DNA of 64,000 nt from Sarcocystis neurona (Eukaryota > Apicomplexa > Conoidasida > Eucoccidiorida > Sarcocystidae): positions 779,461 to 843,460 of the forward strand of contig KL647299.1 of NCBI GenBank assembly GCA_000727475.1, given 5' to 3'. The notes below the pieces were generated by a model. That model saw only the letters and a list, made by a program, of their open reading frames with translations. It had not been told where the DNA came from and did not search any database. A program made the translations under genes and the position numbers. Of this stretch, positions 13,421-25,628 are shown one piece after another (position 1 is the first letter of the stretch; each line of letters starts with the position of its first letter).

Positions 13421-13760
13421 TGTTCGCTGGCGGATTCGTCTCACACTTATATGTATAGAGCTGGTCTGATCCCTAAAGGCGCTGGAGGTGGAGGTTCCTA
13501 CCTGGTGAACTCTTCGTTCTTGATACGTCCTGAAGATCTGCACGTCCTTCCGGGTCATGGCGCCAGACACTCCGACTGAGGCGCAAGCTGCCTGCTATCC
13601 AGCTGAAATGCTGCTGCTCCTCTCGGGGCGCACCTGCTGCTGCTGTCCTGCTCGATTCGGTTGCCCTGGTGCTGCTTTTGCAGGGGGCGGCGCCGGGAGG
13701 CGCGGTGTCTGCTGCTAAGTGTAAAAGCCGCCGCTTCCCACATGTTGACCATCGACCCAT
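7123..13760 (-). CDS. AAAP-family amino acid transporter 1 (six exons)
   Basis: Exons in coding order are 13760-13502, 12251-11610, 10002-9938, 9576-9439, 8843-8697 and 7398-7123; all phases agree (1,1,0,0,0). The product would be 508 residues. Exon 2 holds the family-typical first membrane segment (ILIVKSFLGGAFLFLPHAM) and several further membrane helices up to TSIFMWEG; exon 3 gives ALIVPIRNSAAKKVQDRFPL; exon 4 LALYIGYTVFCIAVFGQEL; exon 5 VMATYPLLLLPATDI; exon 6 the last helices. This is the amino acid/auxin permease fold of about eleven helices. Substrate cannot be told from sequence, though apicomplexans use such proteins for amino acids or polyamines. Exons 2-6 are firm. Exon 1 (start ATG 13760-13758) is tentative: its length (86 codons) and exit phase match the paralogue, but its low-complexity sequence does not. 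An alternative start at 12282 needs no exon 1. Confidence 0.85.
12930..12956. repeat. (CA)n microsatellite in transporter 1 intron 1
   Basis: An uninterrupted run of about a dozen CA dinucleotides begins after CGCTCACT and ends at CACCAG. A second microsatellite, (TA)n with ATATAC interruptions, lies at about 13380-13421 in the same intron. Confidence 0.9.
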
Positions 13761-14245
13761 TTTGCGCACAGTTGCCGCAGAGGCAGGAGCTGTAACAATA
13801 TCGCACGCAGCGGTCGGGGTAACAGCAGCAACGTGCGCTCCGCGGTGGAACACTTCACCAACTGCGTACCATACCGAATCAGCGGCAGGAGCAGCAGCTG
13901 AGCGTAGGAAGCAGTCCAAGAGCACAAACGAAACAGCTCTCTATACGACACAGCTGCTACCGAGCCTAACGGCCACCAGTGTTTTTACCGTGCGCACGAT
14001 CACCAACTCCGTCCACGCATTTGATGACGTTTTAAGGACCAAAGAAGATCGCAAGATACCGACGGAGACACGTATAAATACGGAAAGCTGGATCCTTTGT
14101 AGCGCATCCACGCGTGCTCGGTGCCGCCGACACTGTCGCCCGGGCGACTGCTCACGTAGTTAGTGGGGCTGCTCCTGGTGGTCACAGAAATGGAGCTGCT
14201 GCACGTTTTGTCACTCGACCCACTACCGTTCTGCTGCTGATGCAG

Positions 14246-14581
14246 GCTGCTCTTTCTCGTCCCCGTGTTGGTCGCGCGCTTTCAACCTAATTAGGCTGGT
14301 GCTGTCCTTTCTATCACGCTTTTTACCGTGCCTGCTGCTGGGGCTGCTGCCCGAGGAGATGGGGCCGTGTGACCTTGTGCACGTGATTCCGCTATCGTGG
14401 CTGCTGAAGAGGCCCGTACACAAGCAGCGGTATACCTTCACGTCTGACAATGATATACTCAGGTAATACTTTATCCTGTGTAGAGCTCCTTTCTATGCGA
14501 ATGCGTTACAGGTTTAGAGCAGTTCCACGGGCTAAACAGAAGCAGCGCGGATTGAAGAACAAGGACTTCCCAGTAACGTGA
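14246..14581 (+). CDS. Possible C-terminal exons of an unidentified gene
   Basis: An exon at 14246-14462, entered after TGCTGCTGATGCAG, contains a hydrophobic segment (LVLSFLSRFLPCLLLGLLP) and a polar tail (KQRYTFTSDNDIL). It can be spliced in phase 2 to 14512-14581, which ends in TGA after RGLKNKDFPVT. The intron would be only 49 bases, much shorter than those of the confident genes nearby, which weakens the model. An upstream open stretch at 13684-14154 could belong to it, but it overlaps the tentative first exon of transporter 1 on the other strand; both cannot easily be right. No family is recognised. Confidence 0.25.
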
Positions 14582-17205
14582 CAGCTAGTGGTTGTCCTAT
14601 AGGCGGTCGCTGACAAAAGTGCAGCTGGCAATGAAGACAAACAATCGAACGCGAAAGAATGAGAAAAAGGTGTAGCATGGCGTGACACACGTGTCTCACA
14701 CCTCGTGATGTAGTGGAGTGCCACGAAAAGACTACAGCGGCCGTCAGTGATGTATATCTCTAAGGCTTTCCTGGAATCCGCACCTTGCTGCAGAAGTACG
14801 GAGTCAAAAAAGACTTTTCCACAGTCGGCGATGCTGGAGCAAGATGCTGAGGTCCACAGCATACTACTTGGCGCCCCTCACCTGGGCGCGGGTGACGCTG
14901 AGCGAAGAACAAAAAAGTGGCGAATATGGTGAAGCAGAAGTCACGCAGAGCAACGTGCTCTTGCTGTCTTTTGACTACTCGAAACCCATGAACTATCACG
15001 CTTCTCGTGCGGGCTAATCGCCTAATTCAGTACAAAGAGGGAAAGCGCTAAATCGAACAATACAAAGTAGCTACAAGGCATTGTACGTACCCTCTCGTAT
15101 TTTGCAACTTAAAACGCGGTGAAAAGTTTCCACGCGGCGACTCTGTAATTCGTTGGTCAAAATGACACGAAACACTTGCTGGGTCATCACTTTTAAAACT
15201 GCTACTCGTTGATGCTAGTCAGCAGCGCCCCTGTGGAGCCGCTTCATGCCTGTCGAATCAAGAGAAGGACAGCACTGATATGTGGGCAGACAAGCTCTGA
15301 TGCATACACCTTCGTACACACAGATGGTGTGTACGTGTAACGTCGCGCGGCGCTGCAGGTAACGCCAAAAGGAAAGCACCTGGTGCTTTCTGCATAATGG
15401 AGTAGTTGACGGAGAGAGGGAAGTTAGCCCGACAAGTTTTTAGTTGGTGGGGCCGCTGAATCGTTTTCTGGGAGTCGCTGCAATTCTCCTATGCACAGAA
15501 CGATTTCCTAAATGTATGTATGCGAAATGAGTACAGCATAAGCACTCAAAGCTCATCAGCTCCGATGTAGCTGCAGTGTTACGTACACACTTGTACGGAG
15601 CAATCCCATGTACACGGAAACACTTTTATGTAAATTGGTGTGCGCCAAGTGGATAAAGTCTTCGCTTTTGGGAGCTCACCACACCTGATATCGCCTCCAC
15701 GTGAATTGTACACGACTTGAGATGGCAGCGTTCGGACGTGTTACACAAAAAACTAGTTATGGGACGGTCAGGACGGCGGGCTGCTGCTGATAGGGTGTTA
15801 CTTGGTAGCGCGGGGTTTCAACATTTGTGTGTATTTGCGTCTGATATATTGCCCAATATGTATACACGTGTGGACGTATGGTGTGCAAGTGCGCACGAGA
15901 GGTGTATGAGTCCGTTACGGTTGACGAGACAGACTCTTCCACTCGTTCCAGTGTTTACATATTACTTGCGTGTTTGACGATACGCCTGCATACACATTTG
16001 TCCATATGGTTTGTACTTCGTAGCTAGCGTGTACACCGGGTTGTGGAGCCGCTTGCACACAGATGACTGTATATACAGTGAAGATGCAGCACCAGTAAAA
16101 TGTCTCTTGCGTCCCCTGCTACGTAAGCACTCACGCTTACGTCGACTATACAAAAAGATTCTACATACATTGTTGCGTCGTCAAGGGTGGGCTTCAAGTA
16201 CGTACATGTGTATACCTGCCTATACCCGACCCCCTTAGAATACGAGCGTCCGTCCTTTGAAAGATGTATCCACGTATGGATAGATGATCTTCCTGAGTCA
16301 GCAACACCAGGCGCATACGTACCGTGCAACCAAGTATGTGATGACCCCAAACTGCATATCGATTGTGGATCTAAACAGGGAATGGTGGAATGTTCTTACG
16401 TGTCTGCGCGTATGGAGAACAGGAAAGGCGTCAGCCACAGACGTGTATACATCAAGACTTGAACACCTACATGGATATACGTACACATGTATTCAATCAC
16501 ACAAATCGATCTGCATTTGAATGTTTTCGCTTCTGGTACTAGAGCAACCTAATTATCATTGCGTATGCACATGTACATTTACGTATATCTGTGGCTTCCT
16601 ACACTGACGTTGGCCTTTGTACATGTTCTTTTCTTCACCTGAGTTGACGCGGCTGAAGCGTGAACATTGGTTTCGCCGGATCACCCACTACACTTGGTAT
16701 AGATATCACAATGTACATCTGAAGCCGCAGCCGTTGTAGGTGGACTATTATTTTTGCCCTCCAAGCCGTGGCGTGCCTTTGTTGACACACAGTGAAAGGG
16801 AGGAACGAGGCAATAAAACACAAGAAGACCACAGACATGTGGGTGAGTGGAAAAAGAGAACTGACGTCCTTTGCGCGGTGTCTTGTTATCCATCACTCTG
16901 CTTTTTCCTCTACGACATACATGTATATACACGTATGCTTGAATCATGTTCAGTGCGCTCACGTCCTCGCGTAGTCTATTGTAGTTCCGGTTTTCGAGAG
17001 CCGGTGGCAGGAAGGGGCACACTACTGCTATGGTGCTGTAAGATGAGTACATGTCTTTGTAGAATCATGGCTGCGTGTTTTTTACAGTTGATGCCAATTT
17101 AAAGAGACGGTTGCGACGAGCTGCCACAGCTTCCCCCATACTGTTGCTATAACTTCTTCTGTTTGTGCTGCAACTTGGTGCCGACTGTGCAACTTACTGC
17201 CCCTT
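14582..17205. other. Stretch with no supported gene
   Basis: Short open frames occur but none could be tied to splice partners. The best is plus-strand 14712-14932, which reads RLQRPSVMYISKAFLES and ends RTKKWRIW before TGA, but its acceptor is poor. From about 15300 to 16600 the sequence is rich in ACGTGTATAC-type words, which create open frames in several phases at once. Confidence 0.4.
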
Positions 17206-18340
17206 GTGCAGCTGCTGCAGCTGCTGTCCCAGCTTACGATTTTGAGGGAAAATAAGAACGCCGTAGACAGTAGATACGCCAGCCATCCATCAATTCACAT
17301 ACAGCCCGGAACAGATGATGGCGCTCACAAATTAGCAGCTACTGTCGGAGGTGGCAAGCTGATAGGCTTGACAGGTACAACTGGAAGAGAACCGTGGAGA
17401 CACAAAAGAGGAAAACCTGGTGAACTGTTTGTCTTCTCTGCTATAGGTTTAGGGGAGAGTGTCTCTTTCCACATGCTGGCAGGATTTCAGCTGGGGACGT
17501 TGTCACATGGAGACGAACTAGAAGGGTAGGAAGACAGGAAGAAGTACGGCGTCACCTGCCTGTCTTGATCTTAGCATCTGCAGACAAAGCAAGGATTTTC
17601 GCGGATGATCACTGTAGACGATGCCGTCCGTATGAGTGTTACACTCTACGGGTGAAAGGAAGCACGCACAAGAAGAACAGCAAGAACCAACACGGCGCAG
17701 ACTCCTTGGGTTCAGCCACAAGGCGTTCAAAGCTGAGATTGAATTGTACGTACGAAACTTCGGCTCACGTAGAGGCGCAGAGAAACGAAGAATTACGGAA
17801 CGTCTGCGTGTTTTCACGGGTTAGACTCGAGACCCCCCTACGAGTGCAATGTTCTTACAAGACCACGCGTTCAAAGAACGCACGACGTTGACTACCTCAC
17901 CTCGCGTAGGCGTAGTAGGTGTTGTGGGAGGCAGAACGACAGTACTTGGAAAGTGGGACAGTCGATATAAAACATCAGTGGATGCGTTTTGGTGTGTAGG
18001 AGTTCAACTCGCTCCTCTCACCGCGAAGGTGCTGGGTCCCAGAGCCGTGGTTCCCTTTTACCACACGTAAGTACGGCTGTGCCATATTAGACTGCAAAAC
18101 AACAATCCGGTATTCAGGTTTAGAAGGCGAGTTCTACGCGTTCGACGTCGGCAAAACTCTTCTCTATAGTACGGCTCAAACCGCGCTCTGAAGCAGGTGA
18201 CAGCCTTCAACAGGTTAAGTGAGGCGGTGACGCCTTCCTTAGTCGCGCTTTGGGTTAACAACCTTGAGGAGTCCTCTACAGACAGTGACTTGAATAAAAT
18301 GCTCACCCAACAACGTCTGGGGGTTCCGGAACGTGTCTAA
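17206..18340 (+). CDS. 3' part of an unidentified multi-exon gene
   Basis: Three exons fit: one ending at 17374 (TTGACAG|GTACAA, phase 1), 17862-18066 (entered after TTCTTACAAG, leaving at a strong CACAC|GTAAGTAC donor) and 18214-18340 ending in TAA. They read GAHKLAATVGGGKLIGLT, then GRTTVLGKWDSRYKTS and DAFWCVGVQLAPLTAK, then LSEAVTPSLVALWVNNL and QQRLGVPERV. A second acceptor at 18169 (CTTCTCTATAG) opens the last exon earlier with YGSNRALKQVTAFNR, which also looks coding but needs a different upstream phase. The region 17584-17819 contains further plausible exons, including a segment with ELYVRNFGSRRGAEKRR. The 5' end was not found. No domain is recognised. Confidence 0.4.
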
Positions 18341-19980
18341 TTCATGTATCAATGCAAACGCTGCGCACATAGGTAGAGAAGATACTATTGATAGTGGTGT
18401 ATAGTGTTCGAAATGCCATAACAGAGTCCACTACGCACCAGACGCTCTCTACCGAACTCTGTCGCGTTGTGTGTGCCGTGTACTGACCAGCATCGTTCGT
18501 CCGTTCAAAGTTTCTTTCTGCTCGATTCGGTAACCCATAATTCTGAGATCTGCAAAGCGTCAGCGTACGCGGCGGCTGCAGAGATTGCTTTCTTAAGTGG
18601 GTACTCATTGTGCCATCAAACTGATTTATTCATCTACGTTATTCACACGGTGCGTTCTTGTATATGTGTTCCGGAGTCGAGCAAGTGTTCCACAGGAATA
18701 AACCCTCGTGGCGCTACACAAACGTGCGAACAGTCGACTAGCAACGGGTTTGAAAACTGATACGTACACTGTGTTTCTGCTGCTACACCGAGCGCAACTT
18801 CATACAAGTTGGAGAAGACGCCGAATGACGCCTTTGTTTGTTGTTTCTGAGTGTGTCTTTGCAAAAGTGACATAAAACAATTCCAGCTGATAGCACTGCA
18901 AAGGTTCTTACCAGCGCAGAGTTCCGGTACAGACGTGACCGGTACATTCACCAACCAGATACGTCTATACACATTACATGTGCGCGTTTCCATTCAAGAT
19001 GTTCAAGGGCCCCGTTCAGTGGAAGTGTTATTGAGAGGCAGTCGTAACATGTAACGCATCGACTTGCTCACAAAAGCATCCACCAAAACCTGTTGATCCC
19101 ACGTGAGGTTCTTTTGCATACTGTAAACACACACATTTGCTCCCGCATACATCATACGCGTGTGGGTGTGTGTGTGTGTGCGAAACTTCTTGACTAGAGT
19201 TCAACACCAAAACGGATTGCAACAAAATCAGGTGGCTTCGACCGCTGCAGGAATACCACTCGTGGCAAGCCTGCTGCACAGAAGCAGACACTACCGGCTC
19301 TTATTCAACCCCTGGGTAGAGAGCGAGAGGTGCACGCGTATACAAGGGAGTTCAGATGGGTACAGGCACACGACAGCTGTGCCCGGTACCATGACCACAG
19401 TTAAACAGCAAGGTTGCACTTTGTCAACAATGGCAAAAAGGCAGCTTTCAATCCTACTCATTCTTCGTAGACTCCAGGTGCTGGTAGAATTCTGAGGTAA
19501 ATCGAGCTTCTTTTTCCAAGGGAAATATTTAAACGATTGTGGAATGCCTTCCTCCAGATCCTTCGAGTTCGGTCCACGTTGCATCTAGTAGGGAGGTTTT
19601 TTGTGAACAGAATGTATTTTACGCTTGCCGGGAGTTCCTAGGCTTGTTGTGATTATCTCCATCGTTCCTCGAAGCATCGCCTTGCACGACGGCAGATCCG
19701 TGCGACCGAGGTGTTCTTGTCTGATTTTGATGTCCACGTTGTCGACTCAGGATGTAGTATTTTCGCGCAGGCTTCAAGTTCACAATACGCAGGCTTGGGG
19801 ACATGTGCGCTTTGGTAAAATTACGCGTGTTACCCGACGTAAGAGTGAATTCCGGACACTCAGTAATAGCAGTCACTCCCTGAACGGCTGTCACGCCTGC
19901 CACTTGTATTGAGCGAACGTGAACACCGTGCGTATCAACCCATCTGCGGCGTTGATCTCTGTTGCCCGTTGATAACGACC
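18341..19980. other. Intergenic stretch between converging genes
   Basis: It lies between the TAA at 18338-18340 on the plus strand and the stop of transporter 2 at 19981 on the minus strand, so it should hold both 3' untranslated regions. Open frames exist on both strands but none showed paired splice signals or recognisable motifs. A short TG run (GTGTGTGTGTGTG) lies at about 19160-19180. Confidence 0.4.
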
Positions 19981-22900
19981 CTAACCGATGTAACTCTCAG
20001 AAGAAGGAGTACGTTGTCCGTAACATCGTGCTGGGTAATCTTTCTCGGAGTGCCAGGAGGTGACTGTGCGTATTATCGAAAACACTTCCATCGCGATGCC
20101 TCCCCCGATGATGAGGAAGTGGAAACACTTTTTCCACAGTTGGCGGTCTCCTTTGAGGCGAACGTGAAGCACCACGGGAAAAATGAACGCCAGAGGCACA
20201 CCGCAGACAGCGCCAATAAGCGCCACGAGGTTGTCTAATTGGTTCAGACCAGCAGAAGCCACGGCTACAGTCGTGCACACCTGAATGCAAAACGAAAACA
20301 ACGCAAGTTCTGAGACAGAGGTTCATTCTGCAACGTCGAGACCAGGCGGAACGAGTTTTAGACGCGCACGGCAAAGTCATAGATACAGCAGTGCCTACAA
20401 GAGTTATACAGTCTGTAAGCCCTGAGCCTGCTGCTGGTGCTTTTGTTTCAGGTGCTGTTGACATGTCTAGTTATACGTTTTCTGACAACGGTGTTTCCTA
20501 CGAGCGTTTTGCGGTGTAGACTTTGGTGCACCTGCGGCAAGACGAAGTGAACGGTGTACCTGTCAATCCCTGAACTCGTTTTCTTGTTCTACTGCTTCTA
20601 TCGACAGAACTACCCTAAGGCCCCCCCTGTGTCAGCGCCTTGCGCTAACGAGTCACGTGCTACTTTTCGTCTGCAGTGGGCCCACCTGCCTCCACGTCTT
20701 CTGTTTTTGTGAATACTTTCAGTGCTAGAATGACTACGCGTGACCTCCGCAATGTGCGAATGCATCGTTCTTGCCCAGCTTACCAGGACCACACGAATAG
20801 TAGGTTTGATAAGCCATACCACAACTTGGGGACGCAGATTTACTTTTTTCTGCAGAACGGGGAGCAGTCTCTGTTCAACTATAGAAGTGGTAGGGAAGAG
20901 CATTAGCGGATACGTAGCTAGCACCGCAAACGCGAAAACGGCCTGCAACATCGCACATGATCGCCGTCACAACTCAACATATTGTCGCTCTTCTTACACC
21001 CGGACACTGCACAAACAAGGATGTAGCCGGATGCGGTGGCTCAAGGCACACTGCCACCAAGAGTATCGCTGGTACAAAACGAGGAAACACACGGGTAAAC
21101 GTGCCGTCAACCTACTCAGCAACTGCACCTAAACTCGGCTGCTTATCAAATGTGGCGTTGTAGGACGCATTCCTTGTGGGGTCGGATCGCCACCTTTGCC
21201 CTCCTGAGGATTCTCATGCTCCCTGTGCCCTGGGACACCGAATGAATACTAGAGGTATTGAAGCGTGTTGGTGCGTCACACAAACGTGTTTGTGCGCGCA
21301 AATCTGTTCACGGTCAAGCGCATGTGAGTTTCAGTTTTTGTCACTCTCACTTTTACCTGAATGGTCAAAGTCAATACGTTTGGGCGCAAGCTAGACAAAA
21401 CAACCACTTCGATTCTGTTGCCAAATGCAAAGGAGCAGACGACGCTGTAGATGATGTAGAGAAGGGCAAGTCCTCCCAGGCAGCATATTAGAAGCTGCGC
21501 AAGCAGACAACAAAGCAGCACTTGCGAAATACGGCTACAACGAGCGCCTTAATTTGCAGACCACCCGCTTTAACAGTAGTCTAGAGACACCAAGAAGGCG
21601 TAACGCTTGTAGAGATATCGCCACCGAACCGCTTGCCTCCCCATATACAGCAGTTGTGTACGCAGTGTGTCCCCAGCGAGTGGTCATCAGGGAATGTCGC
21701 GGTACTGCCTTACACTACGTTTGCCGACGCAGTCGCAGACGTAGCCGCAAGAACGTGTGTCGTGATCAGGTCACACAAGATCACAGACTGTTGCTGACGC
21801 CGGTCTCACTACGTTTGCCGGGAAGCGTGCATTGGCGCAACTTCGGTGGGAACACATACCACCGAAAATTTTTCCTGGACCTTTTTCTTCGACGCCTGCC
21901 GAATAGGCAGGACGAGACCAGCGCCTGCAAAATTGACAGATTATCACGAGTGAACTATCCCCTACCGTGGAGTCAAACAACGACAGGAGAGCAACGGTTG
22001 CGCAACCGAGTGCAGTTGATTATTTGTTATTTCCTTCGCAGCAGCAATAACAACAAGCTCACTAGAAAAAAGGGGAGATTGTGGTCTGCAGCCGCTAGGT
22101 AGGGAGACGTCAGTGCACTGTGGGACAGCAAATTTGACCTCAGGTAGCACATGATGCGGACAACAGCAGCATATATATTTTTTTCCGGTCAGAACTTGTG
22201 CTGCGTGTCTGCTTCAGCGCTTTTCTCTTGTGCATTTCGTGGTCTGACTGACGGTTATCCCCCTTACTCTTCCCTTGCCTCTTACTACTACTGTCTCTCC
22301 TTTTCATCTCCTTTCACGGCTTACCTTCCCACAAATAGATACTGGTGCCCAGGATCAGTGGCCAGTTTTTGGTATTGACATACTCCACGCTTTGTATGGC
22401 AGAGTCAGTCGCCAGCCCAGCCTCCATTCCGATACCAGCCAGCAACAGCGTCACTCCAACAGCTGTACCCAGATTTGCCACCAGCATTAGCGGTGCCAGA
22501 TACTTGATATGCTTAATGAAACTCAGAGGGATACACAGTAGCGAGGCGCCCCATATCAGAGCGGGCACTGGCAAATTGTACTTCGGGGCACAGTTGCTGG
22601 CGGTCCATACCACATCTCGAATGTTGCCACCGGTTACTGCTATGTTAACTGCACAGAAGCCCAGCTGGGACAGGAGCACACACAACTCGATCAGCAGTCC
22701 TCCCCAAAATCCCAAGGCTTTGTCTCCTAGTTGTTCGTAGCTGTACTCGTTGGAATTTGGAAGGCAACAACATTTTACCAACAGGTGCATACAGTAGATC
22801 GCCAGGCAGAGCACTGCGCAAACTGTGAAAAGCGATAAAATCAGGCCGCTTTTGATCACCGCGTGAGGAAGAAAAAGGATGCCAGAACCGACGAACGATT

Positions 22901-23737
22901 TGAGAATGACCACCGCGGTGCTAGTAGTGGCGGTCCTTTTCTTTTCTTCGAGGGGTCCACTTCCTATGAAGCGTACACACATATACGCACTCTGTTCTTG
23001 CGTTTTCCAAAGGTCAGGTTGAAAGATCACGATGACACCTATCACATAAAGGGTAACATCAGTGTGTTTGTACATGCCCGTGCATCCAGTGTGTGGATGA
23101 AGTATGGCGGTGGGAGGAGAATGATACGCTACTTTAGCGCAGCGATAGTTGTACCTGCGCATTTTTATGCTTACAACGGGCAACAACCGACAAATGTGTC
23201 GTGCTTCACATATCTACTACGATGGGAGACCAATATACTCAGTGGTTGCATCTCGATTGACTGGATACCAGGAATTGAGCTCGACAAAAGTGCTTATTCT
23301 CGACGTTTCGCTGTCGTTACGTAAGGTGCACGTTATAGCAGTGACTGGAGCAAGGTATTGCCGTACATATTTTTTGACGTGAGGGCGAAAAGCTCCACAG
23401 AGCACAGTTGAGTTTGACGTGCTGGGGTGCTTGATTCGGAGCTGCAAGCGAATTCCCGTGCACACTTACTGACATAAAGGTATCTTGCAGAATCTTCTCC
23501 AGCTTCTGTTGAAACTGTTTCAAGAGCGTTTAAGGTCTGGATCTCAGTCTGTGGCTCAGCGCTTGCCGTTGAGTCATTTGTGTTTCTTCCGCTTTCGACG
23601 TCAACCTCTTCGATCTTGAAGGATATGGCACCTTCCGAAGCTGGACAAAGTTCTTCTTTGAATACCTCAGCTACAGCCAGTTGCAGCTCAGAAGTATCGC
23701 TTGAAGGAGTGGCTACTAGGTTGTTTTCAAACGCCAT
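19981..23737 (-). CDS. AAAP-family amino acid transporter 2 (six exons)
   Basis: Exons in coding order are 23737-23470, 22963-22325, 21924-21860, 21494-21357, 20942-20784 and 20280-19981, with phases 1,1,0,0,0 and a 522-residue product. Donors include GTAAGT, GTAAGC and GTATGT. Exon 1 starts at a true ATG (MAFENNLVATPSSDTSE) and encodes an acidic cytosolic N-terminus. Exon 2 gives STAVVILKSFVGSGILFLPH and helices up to TSIYLWEG; exon 3 AGLVLPIRQASKKKVQEKF; exon 4 LGGLALLYIIYSVVCSFAFG; exon 5 VLATYPLMLFPTTSI; exon 6 the final helices and the tail SSESYIG. The fold is the eleven-helix amino acid/auxin permease type, expected in a membrane; substrate is unknown. It is the tandem paralogue of the gene at 7123-13760, in the same orientation. 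Confidence 0.93.
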
Positions 23738-24499
23738 GTTGAACTAGGGTATTTCCATACTGTTCGACGTACGCTGCGTGTGGCGCTTCTAGTGGGCATT
23801 CCTTGCGGCCGCTGGAGTGTCTGCGAGAAGAGAAATCCTCCTGTTGGCTTCCTGCTCGAGGTCATTCAGTAGAAGACATCCGTTTTTTCTCGGACATCAA
23901 CAATATTCAGCCAACAAATGAATAATCGTCGCCTTCCTTCCCAGTTTGGTTTATTCAGCTCAAGTTATTTTGCCTCTGACTTACCGCTGGACGCCTTCGA
24001 CGTGTCGATTGACCTGGGAGATTGCTGGGGGCCGGAGACGTCACTCTCTTGATCTAATTTAATGTGTTCAGGAGATCGGTCCTTGCTTGTGGACAAATGC
24101 CTATACGCGATATAACTATTTCAGCACCTTTCAAGGCAGGCTTCCAGCGACTTTGACGGTTACTTATATCCGCGTCCTTCTCCAGGATGTGACGTGGTGG
24201 CTTGAAAACGTTAATCTTGTCCGCGCGTACAAAACAAATCACCAAGGCGGGAAAGCTTACACGTCCGGTTCTGGGAAGGCCGGACGACGCACATCACGGA
24301 TAAATCGCGCTGCGAGCTGCTGCAGACCAGCAGTAAAAGCTGTGCAACGTCAGCACACGCTTTCCAGTAACTGCAGCAGACGCTTAGCAGCAGCAGCAGC
24401 CGGAGCAAAAGCTCTGCTCCAGCAGCAGATACAGAGACGGCGTCTTCAGTTTTCGAGCAAACGCGCGTCGTAAAAAGTTTATACGGCAGCGAAAGAATG
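23738..24499. promoter_or_regulatory. Shared upstream region of transporter 2 and the gene to its right
   Basis: Transporter 2 starts at 23737 going left and the next gene runs right from about 24500, so this interval should hold both promoters and 5' leaders. I see no defined core element. The last 250 bases carry CAG repeats that open all three plus frames; one or more may be a true 5' exon of the right-hand gene. Confidence 0.35.
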
Positions 24500-25628
24500 A
24501 GCTGCCCTCCTATTGGAAGCGAAAAAAAAGCTGCTAGCGCAGGACGAGAAACAAGGGAGGGCAGAACGCAAATGGTTCTGTACGCGCAAGCACACTTGTT
24601 CTTTGTGTAAAAAAGAAGCATTCGAAATGAGTGAGATCCACCACAAGATGTGTGTAAGCGCAGGTGACTGTTGCTCGTCAGCTGGACGTGCGTCTGCCTG
24701 TACAGCCAAATCGAAAAGTGTTGCCGCCGTGCTCGTTCAGCTGCGTGCAAGACATTCCTTACAATGAGACGGACGCAGGTCACCTAAGCACTGTTCTCCT
24801 TTAGCGTAAAGCGGCACCAAGCCTTCAAAGCTTATCACCGACTGCTGCATTCCCCAGTTCAAGAAACAAAACATCAGCAAACTGTGAGACCCTTCACATT
24901 CGCGAAAGGGGGAAGTCTACAAGCTCTGCCCCAGTGTGAAATCGACGGAAGGGCAAAGCAAGTCGTCTAATGCACGTACAACGACTTCAAGTCGAACGCA
25001 TTCGTTGTGCAGAAAGTGTGTTTGCGATGCTGTTCCACCATTTCCCACTGGAGAAAACTAAATTCCAAACGCCCGCGACACGCACATGATCAGGGCTTCC
25101 GTATACGTAAGCAACGCGGAAAGACACCATATTTTAACGTGTTTAGCCTTGCTGCTTCCCCTCCGTGGGTGTTCCCATCCCTTTTATAAACTAGCCTCAG
25201 TTGATGCACACACGTATTCGGGTTCATCAATGGCTAAGGAGTTGTTTATGTGTCTTTTGACCGCCTGTATTCGGCGGCTACACAGCAACCGTTTCTCTTC
25301 AAAAACGACGTCACAGCAGAATTCCGTTGGAATGCTTGTTGTGTCGCGGAGCGCAGGTATGCCACAAACGCAGTTTCTCCCCAGAACGTCACACGTACGA
25401 TACAATACACCTAAACGTCAGAGAAGCGTCCCTTTTTTGTGTAGACGGAAGCTGAAGTTTCAAATTCCCGAAGTTCAAAATCTCCAAATACACCAGTGCT
25501 TGTCAGCCACGAAGGGTGCGAATAACAAAGGTCCCCCTGTAAGACTGAATCACTGGTATAACTGTTCAGACTCACTCTGCATGCATTTACACGATTACAT
25601 TGGTAGGTACACACCTGTGCATATGTAG
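24500..25628 (+). CDS. Gene with a LIM-like cysteine/histidine cluster
   Basis: Exons about 24500-24653, 25013-25106 and from 25201 onward join in phases 0 and 1. Donors are TGT|GTAAGC and ATAC|GTAAGC; acceptors are TTCGTTGTGCAG and AACTAGCCTCAG. Across the first junction the protein reads HTCSLCKKEAFEMSEIHHKM followed by CKVCLRCC, giving C-x2-C, then H-x2-C-x2-C-x2-C. That spacing resembles one half of a LIM or related treble-clef zinc finger, though the gap between the pairs is short. The third exon is basic (VRYNTPKRQRSVPFLCRRK) and either ends at TAG 25626-25628 or is spliced at 25538 (CCCCCT|GTAAGA). If spliced, this gene could continue into the exons at 26.0-27.3 kb. Zinc binding is inferred from the residues only. 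Confidence 0.5.

Noticed and set aside
24211..24783. Minus-strand frame of 190 codons, Leu/Cys-rich with apparent membrane segments
   Set aside because: It is antisense to the exon with the cysteine cluster, whose plus-strand frame has a strong donor (GTAAGC) and a phase-matched partner.
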